Shown here: one piece after another, positions 27,038 to 38,700 of the stretch
Position numbering within the stretch: the first letter of the stretch is position 1
Layout: every line of letters starts with the position of its first letter
Assembly: GCA_002633005.1 (NCBI GenBank)
Contig: NMRA01000017.1
Location: forward strand, 540,199 to 604,198
DNA length: 64,000 bases
Reading direction: 5' to 3'
Source: Phoronis australis
Lineage: Eukaryota > Phoronida > Phoronidae
Position numbers and translations under genes: made by a program
Notes under the pieces: model-generated
What the model was told of the DNA's origin: nothing
The model's input: only the letters and a program-made list of their open reading frames with translations
Database searches by the model: none

Positions 27038-27266
27038 GAGCTACTCAGGACCCGATATCCGTGCAGTTACTTTTTGCAGACAACTGTTATGCCATGCATC
27101 CCATGAGCGGCGTTTCGCCTTTTTCAGATGCTCAGTCGGGGATGCATGACGTAACAGTTGACTGTAAACAGTAATTACACAGATATCGAGTCCTCAGTAG
27201 CTCAGTGGTAAGAGCACTAGACCGGCAATCTAGAGACCTGTGGTTCGGTTCCCAGTCGCGGTTCCT
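27038..27266 (+). mobile_element. Palindrome joined to a tRNA-like sequence
   Basis: A palindrome spans about 27038-27204. Left CCCGATATCCGTG and AACTGTTATGCCATGCATCCC pair with right GGGATGCATGACGTAACAGTT and GATATCGAG. At 27191 the right arm runs into a tRNA-like sequence with A box TAGCTCAGTGG, a 5-bp anticodon stem (CTAGA/TCTAG, loop CCGGCAA, GGC in anticodon position), B box GGTTCGGTTCC and a nearby T run. The acceptor stem does not pair and position 33 is C, so it is a tRNA relic or SINE head rather than a working tRNA. Confidence 0.65.
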
Positions 27267-29627
27267 GATTTTTCTGTGTTTATTTCGGCACTAATGGCCA
27301 ACCTTAACGTCTGTATATCTTCTTATAACTGATAGTTAATTGTAAATACTTGTACAAATTATTTCAAGACTGAAATGCGCTCATAATTACCTGGTTAAGC
27401 TTTTTTACAGTACAGCTATTGTTAAATGGGACACTTTTTATTTTAAGAGTTTTAAGCCACTTTCATGATCCCTAGTGTTAAAAACGGTTTGTCTCGCCGA
27501 TTAATTACTTTAAAATGATAGAATATCCTTCTACAATATCATCGGGGTAGAGCGGATACGACAAACGTGAAGATCAGGTGCATGTGTTACAGTGCTGAGA
27601 CAGCTAAATATAAATCATTGAAAACGCATTTGATTAAAGCCACCTGGCAGTAAATACGGGCATATATGATAATTTTGACAGTGGTCACGACATAGCTGAT
27701 TGATAGAAAACGCAAGAGAAAACAACGACTGGAATATCAGTTGCAATTCATTCTGTTTGAAGTGTATGCCCAAAAACTGCAATATTTGAACGCGACCAAA
27801 ATCTTTGCTTTAGATCACTTAGAGATATGAAATAGGCACCAACTTGATCCTTATAATAAATTAAAGGTGACTCCTTGGCTTACTAACAACTTCCAATTTA
27901 TTACAGCTCGACTCGAGGCGCAAGCTCTATCTCACGGCAATACACGGTGTACTCGAAACTCGATTCTGAAAATTGGCCAGTCGCATCACTGATGGCACGC
28001 TTCGAGTAAACTTAGAAATTTATACTCGAATGACACGATGTGGCTTGGTTAATTTTCAAATCCCGAGTCGGAGATTAGTCGATAGGCCTGGACCAAGGAG
28101 TGTACTAGTACAATAGAGTTCACTCCGCCATTTTACCATTCGCCGCAATGGTTACCGGTCGAAACACTAGCGCTCCAAGCGGTGAATAATCAATACTTAG
28201 TTAGGAGCACAGTCCGAACAATGTACACTCATAAATTCATACTTTAATGACATTCAACGTGCAATAAAATTACTATGTGATTGAAAATGGTTAGAATACA
28301 TAAACTAACATCCACTTACAATCGAATGAGAAAGAAAATGTGTATTTTAATCAATATTAAAGTGTACTTGTTTTTATTCTCTTGAAGCCGCTCCGGCCCT
28401 TCAAAATCCATCATGGTTTTGTTTCATGCTTGAGTTCTTAACAAGGCAATTATCGTTCCTTATAACAGTTTATACCTCCACGAACTACATAATTGGAATG
28501 ATTGCTCCTGGGGGCTCAGAGGGGAATTCCCCCCAGGTGCCAACTAAGGGGGTACCAGGCAAAAACCAGGTGGGCGCCAAATGGGTGTTGACCTCCTCCC
28601 AGGGGGGTTACATGGGAGGAGTGCTAAACAGGTAAAAACCAATGGGTATGTATGCCACATGGGTGTTGAGCCCCTCCCATCGTCACACAATTTGGTTGCT
28701 CCACTGACCATTGACAAACATGTTGCTCCCAGCTCACTGCTGGTTTCATCTCCACCCAACAATTTTGCATTTGTTCCCTATTCAATGCACCACGCTCAGC
28801 ACTAGCAATGCAGACAATTGTTTTGTGCAGTGGGTGTTACACAAGTGAGAAGAAGAAAGCAAGGCAATTCATCACTACCACAACAATTTTAGAACATTCC
28901 ATTATTTCTTAGACATATGCCAGTATAGGGTAAACTCAATCCCACTCTCCCACTCACCAACAGTTGCAAGTCAGTTGCTAATCTGTAGAATACTAGCTCA
29001 CAACTTACAAAACGTAGTAACATTGATTATATCATCAATCATAACTAGTCAAAGTTCAAAATGCCATGGCAAAAAAATTAAGAGGTACTGAACAGCAATG
29101 AAAATAGTCACTACCCACACAGCTTCATACAAAACTGAATTAAAAAGACTTGGATGATAAAACCAAAATTATATTTTATATACCCACTGTTCCTGTTATC
29201 AATAACAGTAAATATTTCATGTAAGTTAAAACCAGACCACAAGATCATATCTGATTCCTAGCCACAACTGGGGCTTAAATTAATCACAATCTCCAAAAAC
29301 GTACAAAATAGGCAACACACAACCAACCAATACAACAAGAAAATCTGACCAACCTTGTCACCCTCTATTAATTCACTAGTAAACAACAGCACTTTTCGCA
29401 TAAGAAATGCGTTATAAATAAAGCTGAAAACTAATTTACTCACAGAGGTATTTGTCATCGAGAAGTAAAATGATACAGATAGCTTGGGTTTAACAAAATT
29501 TCAGCCCACCATTCAGACTATGAATGATCCATCAGTTTCACTTTGGCTCTTTCCAAATCACAAAATGTTTCAATCTGATCAACCTCAGTAAAATACGAAA
29601 ACCAGATTTTCACTAATTGTCCTAATT
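27267..29627. other. No recognisable gene
   Basis: It contains a GC-richer stretch at 28505-28690 with partly repeated CCAGGTGGGCGCCAAATGGG and GCCACATGGGTGTTGAGCCC segments, probably repeat-derived. The remainder is AT-rich and featureless. Confidence 0.5.
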
Positions 29628-30652
29628 CTACACGTGATGTTCCAGTACTTGTTTTGTGAGACGATAATCAGAAATGCAAAAAAGCATATTCCAGAGCTGT
29701 AATATAATTTCGGGAGAACTTTTTGACCGTGACATCTTCATTTTTGGTGGATTCGGGACATCAAATATTGTTCGGGCACTGCAGTCAATACCAGCTTGTT
29801 CTTCATTCATGAACATGGACTCCTCGACGTGATGAGAGCATAACTTGCAGTTCTTGGACAAACTTTGATAGGCTGCATCTCTATTCATAACTGAGGTCAG
29901 CTCCCAGCACTTGCACCTCGGAGAAATCAATGACTGAGAGACTCAGGAACAAACCTCATACTCACTAGGTTCACAGAAGACTGGTAGCCTACACTAAAGT
30001 ACACTACACTACAGAATTCCTGTCGTACTGTGATTGTGACAGAGACAAAAGCGTTTTGGTGTCAACTGAAAAAAAACTCGGACTCAAATGTTGATCCACA
30101 GATATTTTAACATGGCCGCGCCCCCGCAATAATGACGCACTACATTAAATTTATGTTGATTTTTTTCACCTTTTCACCGAGACCCACAGATTCTCTAACT
30201 TGACTCATGACAGACTTGTGGCCCTGTGGCTGTATTGTGCCATGGCCGTGTCACCAGTCATATTACCCATGGCCATGGGCATGGGTATGTTTTCCTAAAA
30301 TTATCCCTGCGATCGTACGGGTGACATTTTGATTTAGAATTCATGGACTGCAAGTATCCAAAAAGCTGACGATCACATCGGACGTTCATCATAGTCCTCC
30401 CGCCGGCAGCCCGGCTGTACAGTAGGCCTAGCCACACTGCGGACAACAGTGGCAACAAGACTGCGATCGATTTGTCTGACACTCTAACAACGGTGAACAG
30501 AACACACAAAATGAAAGGCAATGTATCAAATTACTGAATAACAGATAATCCTTACCTTTCTGGATCCTTAGGAAACCTAAAAATGACACGTCTGGGGTTT
30601 TCGTGGATGAATTCATGCAATTTATCGCACTGCAAAATGCGTCCATCCCCAT
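29628..30652 (-). pseudogene. THAP-type zinc-finger domain gene, decayed (two exons)
   Basis: THAP domains are C2CH zinc-binding DNA-binding modules, found in nuclear proteins and P-element-like transposases. On the minus strand an ATG at 30652 opens FCSAINCMNSSTKTPDVSF, the N-terminal half with the first two cysteines. The exon ends at 30556 with a good donor (GAAAG|GTAAGG). A second exon from 29916 reads CKCWELTSVMNRDAAY, then KNCKLCSHHVEESMFMNEE and TIFDVPNPPK, the second half of the fold. Three indels disrupt it. One is in a five-A run at 30579-30583 (plus strand), after which the THAP 'RFPKDPER' motif appears only in another frame. A further pair brackets the AVPTIF motif near 29774-29800. 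Downstream is a stop at 29628 with no further domain. It is a pseudogene, or the indels are assembly errors. Confidence 0.7.
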
Positions 30653-30756
30653 TGTTTTGGCGCTTCCTGGTTGACAGTTGCTTAGTCACCACTTGGCGGC
30701 GCTAGTAGTAGCGGTAACAGCGAACTCACTGGTGAACTCTCCTATACTACGGTAAA

Positions 30757-33700
30757 GTCGCGTGATATTCGGACGGCCCGCCATTTTCGACCAAGAATAA
30801 ATATTTCCGAAATGAGTTTTTCATAGTCCACGAAATTCGTACAAGGTCCAAAAACTGTTTTTCAAAGATCCTTGAATTTCGGACATTGTCATAAACATCG
30901 GAATTTTGTCCCACGACTTTCGGACAAGGAAAATTTTAGAAATGGTAATTTGGGATCGACGCAACTCCCGTGTCACTAAAGCGTTCAACGGATGATTACT
31001 ACTGTATGAGGCTTGAGTCCGAGAATCGGTATAACGGGTTTGTAATTTTTACCTTGTCTTGACGATGTCACGACCGTGACTCGATTTTCTTGCGTTTAGC
31101 TTGTGTTTGGCGCTTTAGCTATGAAAAGAATCACCGATCCGCATAACCAAAATTTCTGATGAAAATAAAAATAGGAAATACACCGAAGGCTGCAACTTTT
31201 CGTTGTAGCGTAACATGTGCTCTGGTTTAAATAGGCCATGCTGTTCGACTCCCGACTGTGACATTGAACATGCACGCCTGACATCAACTTGCGTGTTTAC
31301 GAAACGTTTTTATTTTAAAACGTCCTGGCCTTTGCAAATGCCCAACTATCGCTTGCTTAATAATTTTGAATGGGACAGTTAGCAAGGAACGAGCCACCAC
31401 TGACTAACATTCAGACGTGCTTCTGATAACGCAATTTTTGGGTTCAAACGAAAATTTTTCATTAAAAATCTGTTTGCAGTTCAAACGTCTTTCGTTTTTC
31501 AGTGTCTTCTTGGTAGTGCTCATTCGTGTAATGTGTTAAGCGGTGTAAGGCCCATCGCGCTGGTGCAGTGCCGCACACGCAATTGCTACAAGGACACTGC
31601 ATCCCTGCCTTATGTTGTGTAAGTGCCTGTACTATAACACATATCAAAAACTAATATACACCCACGTAACCACGCTTCACTTCCCTTACAAATTCTCTAT
31701 CTCTGATAAGCATCACAGATGCAAGAATCTCGCTTAAGAAGCTAGTGTGATCGTGTGCTTCGCTTGCAATACTTGACCATACGTCTCGAAGTCTTCAGAC
31801 TAGCGTGCTCGTGAGATTCTCACCCTTGCGGCCCTGGACGAAGACTAGGGAAGAGTTCAGTAGCTGTCTTGGGAATAGAAAAATCTAGCCAAAATCACGT
31901 TTTCAACTGAAAATACACAATATGTCATGTAATTTCATGAATTCTTGCTTTTTAGTGCAAAGTCTTGCTTTTTAGGTAAAGTCCTAGCGTTGCGAACTTT
32001 ACCCCTATGTAGACCTAAACAAGATTGAATATGCGGCGACCTAATTTTGCTTGCTCATTCACTGGTTTTGTACTTGTTGTCTTGTTAATTCGTGCCTTGT
32101 ACCGTCTAAGGTATGAACACCCTGGACTCCATGGTGTCCCGAGATTAAGATGAATCCCGACAACTGAGGAAGTGGGGGGCTATAACCTCCCACTTTTTTC
32201 AGTGCTATGCCACGCATGATCAATAGGCGATGCACCACAGGGGTTTGAGGGGGCTTTAGCCCCCCACTTTTTTCAGTGCTGCGCCCGGCGCCAAGCGGTA
32301 CCCTGTGGCACTCGATCTCTGTCTGCGGCGACCGTAAAAAAATCCAATCATTTCGAAAAATGATAAGTCAGTTGAATCAGATTTGATAGACGTTACTTCT
32401 TGCGGTCCTAGGGGTAGGCTAACAAGAATACAGGACCTGCAGTCCGATGCAACGAGCCTGGGACCTTATAGGTGTTTCCGACCTAGAGTTCCATATCTAC
32501 TTTCCACCTGGCCTTCTTGTCCATGTCACCGCCTTCAGTTGATAGTTTTGAGACAAAAAAGAAACGTGATCTTAAACTACAGACCATGCTTTTTGTATTA
32601 CTTAAGATAGTTTTAGAGGCATTTCAGCTGTAAGTGTGTTTAATTTTACTTGGTTCGAAAGAGATGAGATGACTGTTACATTGCTAATTATTCTTCTATT
32701 TTTACCCGAGATGATGCCTTACTTGCAGCAAGGGTAAATAATTATGGGAAGTATTTCCAGCGATTTCCGTATATAAGTTCGGGAAACCAAACGTCTATGT
32801 AAAAATACACCAGGGCCTATACTCGGCAATGTCGAATACACGAACACAGTATAAATACTCACCCTAATTATATTCTAGTGGGAATAGCATTATTTTCAGA
32901 TTTCAAGCATGCATTTTTATTCTCAGATATGCATCCAGGTATATTTTAGGGAAAAAAATTAAGATACGCAAATTGGGCATATGTTCTGCTGGACACACGG
33001 AAACCTACGGTGGATCTTCTTAAACCTGTAAACCATGAAAATTTCATTGAGACAGTTTTGTTCTACTAACATGTTCAACTAACATTCCGTTCATGCAAGT
33101 CGGTCAGTACGTTCGCGTTTAAGGCGTTATTGCAACAGGTTAGTGTTGTTTTGATTTTTGTTTGGTGTTTCCATATTTTATTTTGTTATGTATTCCCCTC
33201 TTCAGATAGTCACTGTTATTCTTCAACAATATTTCTGTGCTTACAATGAGACTTCAGTAAACTCACAACTGATCATACTTTAAATTTTAGCATTCATTGT
33301 AAGTGTGTGACGTCCATCAGCAGGAAGAACTATTTTCCGTAACTGTAGCAAATATATTACGCAATGAAATGAAAACGGTCGACAAAGATGGATTGTAATT
33401 GGTTAAGTATACACTAAGGAAGAAAATTAAGTATATAAATAGTTGACCGGTTCTTAAATTGCGTCCTTGATGAGTTCACGCTGTCCCAATGTTTTCGTTC
33501 CACTTTTTAGGTCGTCTCTAGTCGATTCTTCTAACAGTCGTGATCTGCCCAGTAGCCTATTGTATCAACGTGCGGGGGGGGGAGGGGGGGTGCACCTAGC
33601 AGACTCTCGTAGAATTAGTGGCTCAAAATCGACATTGGTGTGCAGCAGGAGGCTGGTGGAAAATTAGTAGTGACTGAGGGAGACTGAGCTGCACGAAACT

Positions 33701-35169
33701 GGTGACGACCGTGGACGGCGTTAAACTGGTGACGACCAGAAGAAACGGCCCTGTTGTCTTCCACGCAGATTATCAGAAAATTTTAACGATTATCAGTTTC
33801 ATTTCATCCACAAACCGATTTCACAAGTCAGAGTTTTCACTGTGGTTAAAAACGTAAGCGAACCCAGATGTGTTAGGTCACCTCAGTTGCATGAAGACGC
33901 GCCTGTGTATCACTGAGTAACATCGGGCGTTTCAAAGGCTGTGGATGAGAAAGGTTTTAATTGTAAAAAACTGTTGGGTGAATTTGATGTTGGTAGCATT
34001 TGAAATTGCATTCGCTTTCTAGACAACGCCCTTATATATACAATATGTTAGTTAATCGTGTCTTCAGCCGCGCAGCACTGTACCAGTAGACGCATTCCCA
34101 TAGTTTGCAGTAGGCCTAAACATATGTAGAACGACAGCGCTTCTTCAACAATTCAATGACTACCAGAACGACGAATGGGGATCACGAGTCGATGAGAAAG
34201 TACTCATTTTACTATCATGATTGTCTTTGTAATCTATTTTAGATAATTGTTCATTCGAAGTTTTCATGTTGAAACTGAGCTTTCAGGTGATATGGAAATA
34301 AACGTGTCAGAGTTAACTTGCGTTACGGTTTGTAACCAGCAGGCAATGCATGGATACGTTGAACAAACATAAATATGTACTATGCTCTGGTCATTGTTCA
34401 TCACCTTCTTCATTGAAATCGTTCCCACATCCATTACTGTTACGTTTAATACACAATTCGTTAAAATTGAGAAAGCGCATGTTTTGATGGTCGGAAACCC
34501 TCTTTGTGCGTCGAATACGCAAGTCCAGCTTTTTATTGGGAAACCATATTAAAAAGCGCCTATTGAGGCGCTCTTTGTGTGTTGACAGCGCAAACTCGAC
34601 ATTTTTTACAAAAGAGAATCAGTTGTCTGGAACGTTTCATGTGCGTCAACAACGCAAACCAGACCCACTCATTGGAAAGCCCATATTTGTCACCAGGAAG
34701 ACTCCTTTTTCACAACGCAGCCCGCTATTTCAAGTGAGATAGCGCATTTTTGCTAAGATTCCGTCACTTGCCGAGAACGGTTTTTGAGCGTCGGCGAAGC
34801 AAGCCGAACATTTCATATTGAGAAAGGGCATCTTTGAAAAGAAGAACCAACACTTGTCGGGAAAGGTATTTATGCGTTGACAACGCACATTTCTTATTGG
34901 GAAAGCCAGATTTTCAAAAAGTAATCGCGCATACCGTTTGAGTCTTATTGACCTGCAATTGTGCTGCTATCAAATGACCGAGCCAGCAATGTTTGATACT
35001 ACGACCGCTCATCGAAATAATGTACACCCACGAAATTGGGACACTAGCCGAAACCCAAATTTGGAGGTCCGCCAAATTCGGACACCACAGAAATGATGTT
35101 TCGCGAGATTCGTCCAAGAATGAATTTTTTCTATTGGAATTAATTTTCAGTGTCCGAAAATCACGCGAC
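30757..35169. mobile_element. Candidate 4.4-kb terminal-inverted-repeat element
   Basis: GTCGCGTGATATTCGGAC at 30757-30774 is matched 17 of 18 by the inverse of 35152-35169, with further similarity outward (CTACGG..A against GTAGTACGA). Both ends have clustered subterminal TTCGGAC or CCGAAAT motifs, as transposase-binding repeats often do. No transposase frame is visible inside. The extent is inferred from the ends only. Confidence 0.4.
34495..34925 (+). repeat. Degenerate tandem repeat, about 75-150 bp spacing
   Basis: A recurring block of the type TTTGTGCGTCGACAACGCAA, then CTTATTGGGAAAGCCATATT appears about five times (near 34502, 34573, 34638, 34787 and 34872). The spacing is uneven and divergence is strong. 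It is not a family I know. Confidence 0.6.
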
Positions 35170-35399
35170 TCGTACTACACTCCTCGCCTGGACTCAACAA
35201 GAGCACCGTTCTTCGCGGCAGCCTGAGGACATTTCATTTGCGCGTGCATTGTCTCGCGTAACAAACTCTGAGCTCATCCTATGTTCTCATTTGAGCAAGG
35301 AACAAGACTAGATTTGTACCAGATGTCTAAGTCCAAACTTCGTTTCTTTGACAGAACAAGGGTATGCTGGGGGTTTAAAAGCGGTAACCTACTCCTTGG

Positions 35400-35560
35400 T
35401 GTGCTGATTGAAGGAAGGTGGTTCTGTTGAAATAACTATTACACTGGTCAGCGACATTGGTTGAAATGATACTCAATGCACTCCACTATGATCATACTTC
35501 ATTTAGTGTAAAATGGAGATTACAAATAGTCCTACTGGCAAATCTAATTTTTGCACTTAA
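35400..35560 (+). repeat. Dispersed repeat R2, copy 2
   Basis: Diverged copy of 20985-21150: CAGCGACATTGGTTGAAATG, GATCATACTTCATTTAGTGT and GGAGATTAC appear in the same order and spacing. Confidence 0.6.
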
Positions 35561-35693
35561 AGGTGCATTTCGCTGCTGTTTAAGTTGTCATTGTCCCTGA
35601 CAATGCGCACATGCGCCATTTTAGAATTCGCTATTATAGGGTTGCGGCCGACCCCCAATACAGTCTGGCGAGTTTTTGGTCAGTCGTATATGA

Positions 35694-36711
35694 CAGTGAC
35701 GGATCTAGGATATCACAAGGGGGTCCAACATTTTGTCTGGCTGTAAGCATTTGCGCAAACTGAACCACGATTGTAGATGCGCATAGCACCGAATGGGGGG
35801 GAGGTCGGGAGGGGGTTATGCCCCCTTCCCGCCCAGGAAACTTTTCTGCGTTTTTTACCTCTAAAAATCAAGCATTTTCCTTGATTCCTGAAGTATTATC
35901 CAAGAAAAAAGGCAAAAAAAGACATGGAGAACGTGTCAAACAGGAAAAACTGCAAGTACCAAAGACTCGAACTCACGACCTGGCGGCGAGAGCGCTACGC
36001 CGCTACACCACCACGATTTAACTACTAATCTTACTAAAAGACCTACTTGCTTATGGTCCACAGCGTTTGCGCGCGAAACCTACTTCTTTTTGTAATGCTT
36101 ATTACACGTTTTATATTTTGTGCCATCAATTCTTAACAAATTTGTTGTATTTGAAATAGTCTTCAAATGCTTAAAGGACCAAATCTATTTTTCGTGTTGG
36201 CAATAATGACGGGATTGCTTTGGAAATCGTCTTAAGATAAGCCTAAGGTTTGACAAAGAGAGAATTGCGAGTTTCTGAGTGATTCACTAAGGCTTCGATT
36301 AAAATTCACATCTTACCAGCAGCTTCTGTTTTTTCATCGTCACTCAGGTTCCATTTTCTTTAAAAAATGAAGTATATTTTCTTCATTGCACAGTTGAGCA
36401 GACGACGGAAACGGAGTCGTAGTGCGCAGCGCCACTGCCGGTCGCCTGGGATATCGCGGGAGAGCCTATACTTAGCCATAGTTCCGTTACGAATGCGCCG
36501 TGTTCCGAATTTGACACTTGAAATTGGATTTGAGCCCCCTCCCCCCAACACTAAAACTGCACACATTTAAATTTTTTTCGTATAATTTTAATTACCGGGG
36601 TTAATTAATAAGCTCACCATTTCCCTACGCTCTTGCTGTTTTATTTTTTGTGGCAGCCAAGGGGGGGGGGGGGGGGGGGNGCCCCCTGGGCCACCCCTAA
36701 ATCCGCCTATG
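35694..36711. mobile_element. Larger hAT-like non-autonomous element
   Basis: It starts CAGTGACGGATCTAGG and ends CCACCCCTAAATCCGCCTATG, the same terminal pattern as the MITE at 37828. Flanks GTATATGA and GTATGATA are similar but not identical 8-mers. It contains a minus-strand tRNA-like sequence and a run of 19 G followed by an N (36661-36680). No transposase frame is evident. Confidence 0.55.
35958..36016 (-). repeat. tRNA-derived SINE-like fragment
   Basis: On the minus strand an A-box-like GTGGTGTAGCGGCG (from about 36011) is followed by a B box GAGTTCGAGTC (35964-35974 complement). Spacing is tRNA-like. The acceptor stem does not pair, so this is a tRNA relic. Confidence 0.55.
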
Positions 36712-37290
36712 TATGATAGGACCAAATCGATTTTTCGTACAAAACGAAATTGTAGAAAATCGAGCAAATTTTCGATGTTTTAAGTTTTCGTTTTCCCATT
36801 TCTCCAAAAAATCGAAAACTAAAAATGAAAAAATTAAATAATTTATTGATTTCTCGTTTTCGTGGAGAAAAATGGAAATACCAATTCCACCACGCAGCTG
36901 CACCACTATGTCGTTCTCAAATACTACTTAGTGTCAGCTGTTCAATGTTCGCCTTTATGGAATTCTATACGCGTGTTGGCTTGTTATTTGTTTGTTTTCA
37001 TTTGCTGCATTGTTTTATTCAATGAAATGCTTGTATAGCCAAGAAATATTTTATAATCTTAGACATTTTAGTCATGACTGCAGGCCCCATTGCGTGAGAG
37101 TGGTTCGAATTTCTAGAACAGTGGACCTTTGATATTTTGCAAACGTCGACACCGTAGAGTTTTTGGTGAGGCAATGGGCACAGCTTAATTAGGCAGAATG
37201 GAAATCGGTATACATAAAATGATTCTCAGCTCTATGTTCCTGAGATGAGACGGAATTCGTAATACCAGAAATGAGGATGCCGTGACGGTT

Positions 37291-37515
37291 GCATGGGCTC
37301 ACCAAGCCTGAAAAATGGTGGAGCTCGAATTTTTGAGAATACGTCCAGAGCTATGAATTGTGCATTCACCGAATTTTATCACTTCCTGCCTTTTTAGCGG
37401 ACTTTTGTCTCGCTTTTTTACTTTTCCGGAGCCCGAGGCGGACCTTTTTGCCCACTGCGCGAATGCAGTTGCTCGAAAGAGGAACAGGACTCAAATTCGG
37501 ACGCAAGGTTGTCCA
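37291..37515. mobile_element. MITE family B, copy 3 (degenerate)
   Basis: Recognisable parts are GGAGCTCGAATTTTTGAGA, CCAGAGCTATGAATTGTGCA, GCGGACTTTTGTCTCG and GAGGCGGACCTTTTTGCCCA. The right terminal repeat is lost, so its end is approximate. Confidence 0.65.
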
Positions 37516-37717
37516 GAAATAGAACCGTTTTGCGTTACTTCCTGCCAAACTTTCAAATCAGGCGTGCTTAATGAGTGATTACACCGCATTACTTTTTTGA
37601 ACGGAAATATATAGTCACAGAATGACTTGACGAAGTTTTTATCTAGTTATGGTTTTGCGTGTTGCTTTTAAGGAAATTAAAAGTTGCTTACGTCGCTGGA
37701 AATAGGAACAGCCCACT

Positions 37718-38700
37718 ATTACGGAGGTTCACTTCTCCTAAGGCTCACTATTCCGAAGGTTCACTATTTTGAAGGTTCACAACTCTGAAGCTTCTCCACT
37801 ATGAAAATCTATCAAGTTTCGGACTCACAGTGACGGATTTAGGAGTGGGGGCAGGGAGATCATGCCCTTCCCTAAAATTCTTTCACAATTCATTTGGCAG
37901 TTCGAAGAGGTAAAATCCTGGCTAATACTATTCCCTGGCCCCCCCTAACTCAAAATCCTGGATCCGCCACTGACTCGGGTATATTTTTTATTCTTTTACA
38001 TGCAAAGATAAACGATGCATCGGTTATTAGATGCACTGAGTGGTGTACCTATACCGAAACCACTGTTTGGATTTCATGCCATGGCGAAATTGCCCGCATT
38101 TCCTACGAATACGGAAAATGAGTACATACTTGCATTTTTAAAGAATATGAAGTAGGAATATTGACGAATTATCAACCACGATACCTTCATCAAATCCATG
38201 TCTAGATCACATCATTTCACAGCGCGACTGAAAAGTTTGGGCCGCTGCACCTCAACCTCACCGACCCGCGGAATCACGCACACGGCCGGGTCGAAAATAA
38301 ATGTAGTTTGGAGGCTACCGTGTCCCTGTCAGGCTTCACGAAGTCAGAGAGTCCCATTCAGTCTTCTTAAATTTAAAACCACCGTTGGTCGCCCAGATGT
38401 TGTCCCTGCTTGAGAATTAGTCGTTAGTTAGATTCAAGATTGGAAGTGATTGGAACTGGGCTCATTTGCTAACAACGTAATCAGCGTTTTTAGATCTATT
38501 CAGTTCTTGCACACTCTTTAAATGGTTGCTAAATGGTCATAAATACAATACTTTATTCATGTCAGTCGGAGCTCTGGTTTCGGAGTATGTGGACATTCGA
38601 AGCAGTGAACTTTCGAAGGTTGCGAACCTTCGGACTCGGAGTAGTGAACCTGCAGATCGAGTAGTCGACCTTCAGATTAGTAAACTTTCGTAATAGAGAC
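37718..38700. mobile_element. Possible foldback element with inverted minisatellite ends
   Basis: At 37718-37800 a unit of about 20 bp (CACTATTCCGAAGGTT) repeats about five times. At 38565-38700 the same motif repeats in the opposite orientation (GAACCTTCGGACTCGGAGTAGTG). The 0.75 kb between them holds a hAT-like MITE (37828-37972) and unrecognised sequence. The paired inverted arrays suggest a foldback element. Confidence 0.55.
37828..37972. mobile_element. hAT-like MITE
   Basis: The terminal inverted repeats are CAGTGACGGATTTAGGAG and a 3' end reading ATCCTGGATCCGCCACTG. The ends are G-rich and C-rich (GTGGGGGCAGGG, GGCCCCCCCTAA), as in the widespread CAGTGGCGGAT hAT MITEs. 145 bp, non-coding. 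Confidence 0.75.

Noticed and set aside
27191-27266. Functional tRNA-Ala (anticodon GGC)
   Set aside because: The acceptor stem does not pair, the base before the anticodon is C instead of T, and the T stem is imperfect. Treated as a tRNA relic.
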